This document shows positions 1-4,321 of a stretch of 6,886 bases of DNA, piece after piece. The translations under genes and the position numbers were made by a program. The DNA comes from VRUE01 sp035701465 (GTDB lineage Bacteria; Actinomycetota; Thermoleophilia; Solirubrobacterales; 70-9): contig DASSMU010000266.1 of assembly GCA_035701465.1 (NCBI GenBank), positions 1 through 6,886 on the forward strand, given 5' to 3'. The first letter of the stretch is position 1; each line of letters begins with the position of its first letter. Under the pieces are notes generated by a model. The model was not told the DNA's origin. It saw only the letters and a program-made list of their open reading frames with translations, and did no database searches.

Positions 1-1031
1 AGATCGCCGGCAACCGGAACCTCGTCATCCAGGTAAGCGACGAGATCCGCCTTCGACAGATCCCCGGGCCCCTTCATCCCCGCCGCCCAGCGATTGATCC
101 GCTCGTCGTCCCAGCCCTCGCGCAGCGCCGTCCAGCAGGCCGCCACTCCGTCGCGGGCCGCGTTGCCGAAGGTGAACGGGCGCAGCGAGTCCGGCCGCAC
201 GTCGCCGTTGGGGCGGACCAGGAAGCTGCCCGGCGCGTCCCGGCCCTGCAGGCTGAGCGTGCCGGCGGTCCCCGCCTGGACGGTGATCCGCATCGCCGTC
301 CCGTGCCGCTCTTCGAACTCCCTGGCCGTCTCGCGCAGGGCTTCCCGCGACACTTTCCAGTTGCCGCCGCGCGCCGCCGCGCCGTTGACCACCACCGGCG
401 TGACCCGCACCCAGGGCACGCCTAGCGTCCACATCTGCTCGAGGAAATCCCCCACGGCGCCGGCGTTGCCTGGGGTGACGACGTGCACCGCGCAGACGCC
501 GACCCCGGCGCCGAGCAGGTTGTCGATTCCCTCGATCGCCCGCCGCCAGCTGCCGGGGACGCCGCGCGAAGCGTCGTGCAAGCCCGCCCGCGCGCCGTCG
601 ACGGAGACGTGGGCGGTGACCCCGCGCAGGCCGCCCAGCCGGGCCGCGATCTCCCCGTCGACGAACCAGCCGTTGGTGTTGAGCGTGACGCCGACGCCGG
701 CCGCGGCCAGCGCCTCGATCACTTCAAGGGTCAGCTCGCGGCGCAGGAACGGCTCGCCGCCGGTGACGACGGCCTCGACGATGCCCAGCCCGAGCGCTTC
801 GCCGACCACCCGCTGCCACTCTTCGTCGCTGAGCTCGGGCGTGCGCTGCAGGGTGCGCCGCGGCGAGTCCGTGTAACAGAAGCCGCAGCGCAGGTTGCAG
901 GCGTAGGTCAGCTCCAGCTTGGCGCCGATCGGCCGCTCGGGGCACTCGGTCAGCGCCCGGGGGGGCCGCCGCCCCAGGCGCCAGCGCAGCCGACCCCAGG
1001 CGAAGCTCTCCTCGCGCCTACGGGTCAGCAA
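1..1031 (-). CDS. radical SAM peptide-maturase-like protein (PqqE/MftC type), 3' end cut off by the window
   Basis: The frame is open from the left edge to beyond the proposed start, so the C-terminus is missing. With TTG at 1031-1029 as start, a CxxxCxxC cluster motif (YACNLRCGFC) has its cysteines at residues 45, 49 and 52, and the SAM-binding GGEP motif is at 91-94. These define a radical SAM enzyme with a [4Fe-4S] cluster that cleaves S-adenosylmethionine. Around residues 268-283 a stretch GSFLVRPNGDVRPD resembles the start of a SPASM/twitch domain (normally ...PdGdvypC...), but the expected cysteines are absent; the only later cysteine visible is at about 299. It lies directly downstream of two small peptide genes and near PqqD-like and kinase-like genes, so I infer that it modifies those peptides. 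The start is uncertain: there is no in-frame ATG or GTG between peptide 2 and the cysteine motif. TTG 1031 is 22 bases after the peptide stop, with a weak GGA about 9 bases upstream. Family assignment is firm; substrate and chemistry are not. Confidence 0.88.
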   Translation of the reverse strand, partial: MLTRRREESFAWGRLRWRLGRRPPRALTECPERPIGAKLELTYACNLRCGFCYTDSPRRTLQRTPELSDEEWQRVVGEALGLGIVEAVVTGGEPFLRRELTLEVIEALAAAGVGVTLNTNGWFVDGEIAARLGGLRGVTAHVSVDGARAGLHDASRGVPGSWRRAIEGIDNLLGAGVGVCAVHVVTPGNAGAVGDFLEQMWTLGVPWVRVTPVVVNGAAARGGNWKVSREALRETAREFEERHGTAMRITVQAGTAGTLSLQGRDAPGSFLVRPNGDVRPDSLRPFTFGNAARDGVAACWTALREGWDDERINRWAAGMKGPGDLSKADLVAYLDDEVPVAGD

Positions 1032-1053
1032 TGCCGGCCATCCAGCGGCACGC

Positions 1054-1155
1054 CTAGCTGGCGACTTGACCCGGTGCGGTGTGGATCGGCTCGCCGTCGG
1101 TGTCGATCTGCTCGACGCTCGGTGCCTCGTAAGGGGTGGGGTCGTCGTTCTTCAT
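1054..1155 (-). CDS. RiPP precursor-like peptide 2 (33 aa)
   Basis: A 33-residue ORF beginning MKNDDPTPYEAPSV and ending GQVAS. Its residues 9-29 match peptide 1 at 17 of 21 positions, including EQIDTDG, and the two genes share a 28-base identical stretch (1092-1119 versus 1206-1233). Conservation in the same frame shows that both are translated. Y9-x-x-P12-x-V14 resembles the Y-x-x-P-x-L leader motif bound by RRE proteins in lasso systems. The peptide has no cysteine, no signal peptide and no hydrophobic segment. The start is ambiguous: ATG at 1155, with AGG eight bases upstream and giving the same length as peptide 1, or an in-frame ATG at 1161 adding two residues. Only 9 bases separate the 1155 start from the peptide 1 stop, so co-translation is likely. 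It is probably the substrate of the radical SAM and kinase-like enzymes, by inference from context. The core/leader boundary cannot be set from the sequence. Confidence 0.82.
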   Translation of the reverse strand: MKNDDPTPYEAPSVEQIDTDGEPIHTAPGQVAS

Positions 1156-1164
1156 CGTCATCGC

Positions 1165-1266
1165 CTAGTTGACCTGGCTGCCGCCGGCAGCGGTCGAGAT
1201 CGGCGCGCCGTCGGTGTCGATCTGCTCGACGCTGGGCGGCTCGTAGGGGGCTTGCTGGTCGCTCAT
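1165..1266 (-). CDS. RiPP precursor-like peptide 1 (33 aa)
   Basis: A 33-residue ORF beginning MSDQQAPYEPPSV, continuing with EQIDTDGAPISTAAG and ending in GGSQVN. It has a strong Shine-Dalgarno sequence (AGGAGG at 1277-1272, five bases before ATG) and starts 43 bases after the kinase-like gene. It is paralogous to the peptide encoded immediately downstream. Y8-x-x-P11-x-V13 resembles the RRE-recognition motif of lasso precursors. The C-terminal half is rich in Thr, Ser, Asp, Gly and Ala, with no Cys, Trp, Phe or His, which rules out thioether (sactipeptide/ranthipeptide) products. Ser24, Thr25 and Ser30 would be possible phosphorylation sites for the neighbouring kinase-like protein, an inference from the paeninodin precedent. 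I do not recognise the family. Calling it a RiPP precursor rests on its small size, its duplication, the leader-like motif and the PqqD and radical SAM neighbours. Confidence 0.84.
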   Translation of the reverse strand: MSDQQAPYEPPSVEQIDTDGAPISTAAGGSQVN

Positions 1267-1271
1267 CCTCT

Positions 1272-1277
1272 CCTCCT
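1272..1277 (-). promoter_or_regulatory. strong ribosome binding site of precursor peptide 1
   Basis: AGGAGG lies five bases upstream of the ATG at 1266, inside a purine run (1278-1267). It fixes the start of this very short gene. The second peptide has only AGG (1166-1164) and the radical SAM gene has no clear site, suggesting stepwise lower translation along the operon. Confidence 0.8.
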
Positions 1278-1309
1278 CGGTCTGAACTGGTGCAGAACCT
1301 CTGCGCAGT

Positions 1310-2182
1310 CTAGCCGCGACTCGCAACCCCGTCGAGCAGGTCGGCGGCGGCGGCCGGCAGGGAGTCGAGGTCCTCCGGAAGCGAGGCGCGGAAGGCCGGC
1401 ACGGTGCCGAGCAGCCGGGCGAGGTAGCCGAAGGCCGCGGCGATCGCCTCGCGGCCGCCGCTGTGGGTGAGGTTGGGGGTGAGCAGCGCCAGCGCCCGCG
1501 CCGCCGGCAGCGGCTCGATCGAGAGCCCTTTGCTGCGCTCGCCGAGCAACACCACCGCCGCCACCGGGCAGGGTGGCGGCTCGCCGGGCGCCGGGTCCTC
1601 GACCAGGTCGGTGCGGCGGCTCCCGTCGGCGTCCAGTCTGCGCACCCTGATCCCGCGCGCACCCGGGTAGGCGACGGGGTCCCCTTGCTCCAGGTCGATC
1701 GCCACCCCGTCCTCGCCCAGCACCGGATGGCCCGCTTCCCCCAGGGCCAGCGCGAGCGTCGACTTCCCCCGCCCGGTCGGGCCGCAGAAGACGACGGCGC
1801 GACCGCCGACCGCCACCGCGGAGGCATGCAGGACGAGATCCCCCCGCATCGCCAGCAGCGTGCCGGCGGCCGAGGAGACGATCCGGTGCTCGCGCAGCGC
1901 CGCGTCGCCGTCGCCGACGCCCACCGTCACCCGGACAGCGTCGGGATCGAGCAGGAACTCGCCGCTCGGCGGCAGCTCCAGGAGGCAGCGGCCGTCCAAC
2001 TCGTGCGAGGCGTAGAAGCGCTTCCCGTCGTTGCCGATCAGCGTGCTGACCGGCTCGCCGCGCGTTGCCGCGAGCGGGCGGTCCGCGACCTCGATCGTCA
2101 TCTCGCCGCGCGTCCCCGCCGCCGCGTTCAGTCGCCGCAACGGCAGCTCGGCCTTAACCTCGAATCCGTAGAGGCTTCCCAT
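1310..2182 (-). CDS. HPr kinase-like (HprK-related) ATPase of a RiPP-type cluster
   Basis: A 290-residue protein counted from ATG 2182. Residues 118-149 show the HprK pattern: LHASAV (His119), a beta strand, Walker A GPTGRGKS (134-141) and an amphipathic helix. An acidic pair, Glu157-Asp158, follows in GEDGVAID, at the place where HprK has its catalytic DD. The N-terminal 110 residues look like the beta-rich domain found in RiPP-associated HprK relatives. True HprK phosphorylates Ser46 of HPr, but relatives in lasso clusters (for example paeninodin) phosphorylate the precursor peptide. Lying just upstream of two peptide genes, and divergent from a PqqD gene, this one probably acts on those peptides (inference). 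A longer reading from 2248 exists but would run into the PqqD gene; ATG 2182 gives the family-like beginning MGSLYGFEV. The 43-base gap to peptide 1 has no terminator, so all the minus-strand genes may form one operon. Confidence 0.85.
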   Translation of the reverse strand: MGSLYGFEVKAELPLRRLNAAAGTRGEMTIEVADRPLAATRGEPVSTLIGNDGKRFYASHELDGRCLLELPPSGEFLLDPDAVRVTVGVGDGDAALREHRIVSSAAGTLLAMRGDLVLHASAVAVGGRAVVFCGPTGRGKSTLALALGEAGHPVLGEDGVAIDLEQGDPVAYPGARGIRVRRLDADGSRRTDLVEDPAPGEPPPCPVAAVVLLGERSKGLSIEPLPAARALALLTPNLTHSGGREAIAAAFGYLARLLGTVPAFRASLPEDLDSLPAAAADLLDGVASRG

Positions 2183-2191
2183 TCGCGGTCT

Positions 2192-2198
2192 TAGGGTA
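2192..2198. promoter_or_regulatory. possible symmetric -10 element of a bidirectional promoter
   Basis: TAGGGTA reads TAGGGT on the plus strand and TACCCT on the minus strand, both fitting the actinobacterial -10 pattern TANNNT. Seven bases separate the plus-strand hexamer from the PqqD GTG, which would give a leaderless transcript. Ten bases separate the minus-strand hexamer from the kinase ATG, leaving a leader of about three bases. The whole gap between the two start codons is 22 bases, so promoters must overlap or lie inside the genes. No convincing -35 was found on either side. On the plus strand AGGG (2193-2196) could instead serve as a ribosome binding site for GTG 2205. Confidence 0.4.
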
Positions 2199-2204
2199 TG
2201 GATA

Positions 2205-2492
2205 GTGGACGGAGTGGAGATCGGAGCGGAGACGACGCTGCGGCGCACCGAGCGCGCCGTTCACGGCGAGTTGCCGGAGGAGACCGTGCTGCTCGACGTC
2301 GACTCCGGCTCGGCGGTGCGTCTCAACACCACCGGCGCCTGGATCTGGGAGCAACTCGACCAGCCGCGCCGGGTGGCCGAGCTGGCCAGCGGCCTGGCCG
2401 CACGATTCGAGATCGACGAGACGCGGGCCCTCGGCGACGTCCTTGCGTTTGCCCGCGAGATGACCCGCCGCGATCTGCTCGCCGCGGACTAG
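2205..2492 (+). CDS. PqqD-family RRE protein (peptide chaperone)
   Basis: A 95-residue protein with the PqqD-family pattern. A short beta region (residues about 10-40) includes LLDVDSGSAVRLNTTG, followed by AWIWEQLDQPRRVAEL (45-60), then helices with an Asp-rich turn and a C-terminal RDLL. The full length matches stand-alone PqqD/B1 proteins (about 85-100 residues). Such domains bind the leader of a precursor peptide and present it to the modifying enzyme, as PqqD does for PqqA and PqqE. Here the likely partners are the two peptides and the radical SAM protein on the opposite strand. The start is GTG 2205, with AGGG eight bases upstream or a leaderless transcript; GTG 2214 is a shorter alternative. 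Its stop codon overlaps that of the convergent lipA gene. Confidence 0.87.
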   Translation: MDGVEIGAETTLRRTERAVHGELPEETVLLDVDSGSAVRLNTTGAWIWEQLDQPRRVAELASGLAARFEIDETRALGDVLAFAREMTRRDLLAAD

Positions 2493-3502
2493 GAAGCGAG
2501 CGCCCGCTCGGGCAGGTTCTGATCGGCGTGGTAGCTGGAGCGCACCAGCGGTCCCGACGCCACCGACTCGAAGCCGAGCTCGTAGGCCGCTTTCTCCAGG
2601 GCCTCGAACTCCTCCGGGTGCCAGTAGCGCACCACCGGCAGGTGGTTTTCGGTCGGGCGCAGGTACTGGCCCACGGTCAGCACCTGGACGCGGTGCTCGC
2701 GCAGGATGCCGAAGGCCTCGACCATCTCCTCGAAGGACTCGCCGAGGCCGACCATCAGCCCCGACTTGGTCACGACTCGATCGCCGCCCATCTCCTTCGC
2801 CATCCTCAGCACCCGGGCCGAGCGCAGGAACTTGGAGCCGCGCCGCGCCACGGGGTAGAGCCGCGGAACCGTCTCGACGTTGTGGTTGAAGACGTCGGGC
2901 CGCTCGTGGATCACCTTCGCCAGCGGCATCTCCTGGCCGCGGAAGTCGGGGGTGAGGATCTCGACCTTGCAGCCCGGCGCCTGCATCCGGATCGAGCGGA
3001 TCACGCCGACGAAGGCGCTCGCCCCGTAGTCAGGCAGGTCGTCGCGGTCGACTGAGGTGACGACCGCGTGGCGCAGCCCCATCTTCTTCACCTGGTTGGC
3101 GACGCGCGCCGGCTCCAGCGGGTCGTTCCAGGTCGGCACGCCCGTCTTCACGTTGCAGAAGCCGCAGCGGCGGGTGCAGACGTCGCCGAGGATCATGAAG
3201 GTGGCGGTGCCGCGCTCCCAGCACTCGCCGACGTTGGGGCAGTTGGCCTCCTCGCAGACGGTGTGCAGGTTGTCGGAGCCGATCGTCGCCTTCAGCCGGC
3301 GGTAGGTCGGTCCGCCCGGTGCCGGCACCTTCAGCCAGGGCGGCTTGCGGGCGCGGCGGAAAGGGACGGTGTCGGCGCTCTCGGCCATCGTCCCGCCCGG
3401 CTTGGCGCGGGAGCGGGTGACGTGGACGCGTTCGGTGGGTGCCGCGCTGGCCTGCGCCGGATTCGTCGCCGGAGAGGCCGGGTCTGCGGTCGTCTCGCTC
3501 AT
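2489..3502 (-). CDS. lipA: lipoyl synthase LipA
   Basis: A 337-residue radical SAM enzyme that inserts two sulfur atoms into octanoyl groups bound to E2 and GcvH lipoyl domains. All hallmarks are present: the auxiliary-cluster motif CX4CX5C (Cys83, 88, 94), the radical SAM motif CTRRCGFC (Cys109, 113, 116) and the C-terminal RSSY (321-324) that ligates the auxiliary cluster. The catalytic core begins near residue 53 (KPPWLKV). The first 50 or so residues form an Ala/Thr/Pro-rich tail longer than is usual. ATG 3502 is preferred because it forms an ATGA overlap with the lipB stop, which suggests translational coupling. An internal Met39 (codon at 3388) is an alternative that would give a length closer to the family norm. 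The stop codon overlaps that of the convergent PqqD gene. Confidence 0.97.
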   Translation of the reverse strand: MSETTADPASPATNPAQASAAPTERVHVTRSRAKPGGTMAESADTVPFRRARKPPWLKVPAPGGPTYRRLKATIGSDNLHTVCEEANCPNVGECWERGTATFMILGDVCTRRCGFCNVKTGVPTWNDPLEPARVANQVKKMGLRHAVVTSVDRDDLPDYGASAFVGVIRSIRMQAPGCKVEILTPDFRGQEMPLAKVIHERPDVFNHNVETVPRLYPVARRGSKFLRSARVLRMAKEMGGDRVVTKSGLMVGLGESFEEMVEAFGILREHRVQVLTVGQYLRPTENHLPVVRYWHPEEFEALEKAAYELGFESVASGPLVRSSYHADQNLPERALAS

Positions 3503-4275
3503 GCGACGCCGAGCCTAGCGTTGTCGAGGCCCAGGTCGGCAGGGCTGGCCGTGGTGGGCGTGCGCTCGTAGACCTTGGCGAAGCGACCGGCGACCGTGTC
3601 CGCGAAGGCGTCGAGGTCCTGCTCAGCTCCCAGCTCGCGACTCAGCGAGGTGACCTGGCAGCCCTCGATCCCGCAGGGCACGACCCACTCGAACGGCTGC
3701 AGGTCGTTGTTGACGTTGACCGCCAGCCCGTGGGTCGTGACTCCGCGGCTGACGTGCACCCCGATCGAGCCGATCTTCCGCGCGTTTTCCCCAGCCGACG
3801 GGCCGATATGTCGAGTCTGACTTGACGTATCGGCCCGTCGGCTGGCGGGTGGGGGCTCGCCCTCGGTCCAGACGCCGGTTAGGCCCTCGATCGTGGTTGC
3901 GCTCACCCCGTGCTCTCCGAGCGCGCCGATCGCCACCTGCTCCAGGCGCCGCACGTACTCGTGGACGTCGTCGCCGTAGGGCTGCAGGTCGACGATCGGG
4001 TAGGCGACCACCTGTCCCGGCCCGTGGTAGGTGACGCGGCCGCCGCGGTCGGTGTCGCGCACCTCGATCCCCTGTGCCTCGTACCACTCCCTTGCCATCG
4101 GCAGCTCCTCCTCGGTCGAGCGCCGCCCGCGGCTGTAGACGGGCGGGTGCTCGAGCAGCAGCAGTACGTCGGGAATCGCCTGCTCCTGGCGCGCGCTGCG
4201 CAGCCAGCGCTGGGCGACGCAGGCCTCCTCGTAGGGGACCGTGCCGCAACGGACTACCAGGACTTCGGCGCTCAC
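3499..4275 (-). CDS. lipB: lipoyl(octanoyl) transferase LipB
   Basis: A 258-residue protein counted from GTG 4275. It transfers octanoyl from acyl carrier protein to lipoyl-domain lysines, supplying the LipA substrate. Visible motifs are RGGRVTYHGPGQ (77-88), Lys167 in KIGSIGV and the nucleophile Cys201 in VVPCGIEGC, followed by VTSL. It is the first gene of a lipB-lipA pair with a four-base overlap. Between GVW (134-136) and Lys167 is a loop about 25 residues longer than in typical LipB (E. coli has only a few residues there). Residues 144-162 of it are encoded by a long DNA palindrome at 3791-3845; since the catalytic residues on both sides remain in frame, the enzyme is probably active. 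GTG 4275 puts the start at the usual distance before VRCGTVPYEEA. An ATG at 4323 would add 16 residues and would share CATG with the start of the divergent gene. Confidence 0.95.
   Translation of the reverse strand: MSAEVLVVRCGTVPYEEACVAQRWLRSARQEQAIPDVLLLLEHPPVYSRGRRSTEEELPMAREWYEAQGIEVRDTDRGGRVTYHGPGQVVAYPIVDLQPYGDDVHEYVRRLEQVAIGALGEHGVSATTIEGLTGVWTEGEPPPASRRADTSSQTRHIGPSAGENARKIGSIGVHVSRGVTTHGLAVNVNNDLQPFEWVVPCGIEGCQVTSLSRELGAEQDLDAFADTVAGRFAKVYERTPTTASPADLGLDNARLGVA
3791..3845. repeat. long palindrome inside lipB (18-bp perfect arms)
   Basis: CCAGCCGACGGGCCGATA (3791-3808) is the exact reverse complement of 3828-3845. The inner bases 3809-3815 and 3821-3827 also pair, using two wobble pairs, to give a 25-bp stem with the 5-base loop TCTGA. 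It keeps the lipB frame open (residues 144-162) and sits exactly in the extra loop of the protein. The shape is that of a small mobile palindromic element tolerated within a gene, though no second copy is present in this window. In mRNA it would form a very stable hairpin. Confidence 0.85.
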
Positions 4276-4302
4276 TCTCGAAATCGTTGCACGGCGCCGC
4301 TC

Positions 4303-4308
4303 TATCCT
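4303..4308 (+). promoter_or_regulatory. possible -10 of the membrane-protein gene
   Basis: TATCCT fits TANNNT and ends 13 bases before ATG 4322. The 46-base gap between the lipB GTG and this ATG has no clear Shine-Dalgarno sequence for either gene and no good -35, so a short-leader transcript is plausible. This is a weak call based on a six-base match. Confidence 0.3.
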
Positions 4309-4321
4309 TGGCGCTGCCCCC

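Noticed and set aside
1033..1041. Tiny ATG ORF (MAGIADP) between peptide 2 and the radical SAM gene
   Set aside because: Seven codons, no supporting conservation, out of frame with the enzyme; most likely chance.
94..1172. Long plus-strand open frames over the radical SAM gene
   Set aside because: Their translations are Arg/Pro/Ser-rich without any known motif, and they lie antisense to a frame with clear radical SAM motifs; typical shadows in GC-rich DNA.
1054..1266. Lasso peptide precursors
   Set aside because: The leader-like motif fits, but no Asp/Glu stands at ring-closing distance from a suitable first residue, and no cyclase or transglutaminase-like protease is in the window.
1292..1304. 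Small hairpin GCAGA-loop-TCTGC between the kinase gene and peptide 1 as terminator
   Set aside because: A 5-bp stem with no T run; too weak to call a terminator or attenuator.
2183..2248. Extended N-terminus of the kinase-like protein (start at 2248)
   Set aside because: It would overlap the PqqD gene and adds 22 residues unlike the family; ATG 2182 fits better.
2198..3055. Plus-strand ORF starting at ATG 2198 and running through lipA
   Set aside because: It overlaps the PqqD gene in another frame and runs antisense to lipA, giving Arg/His-rich sequence with no domain.
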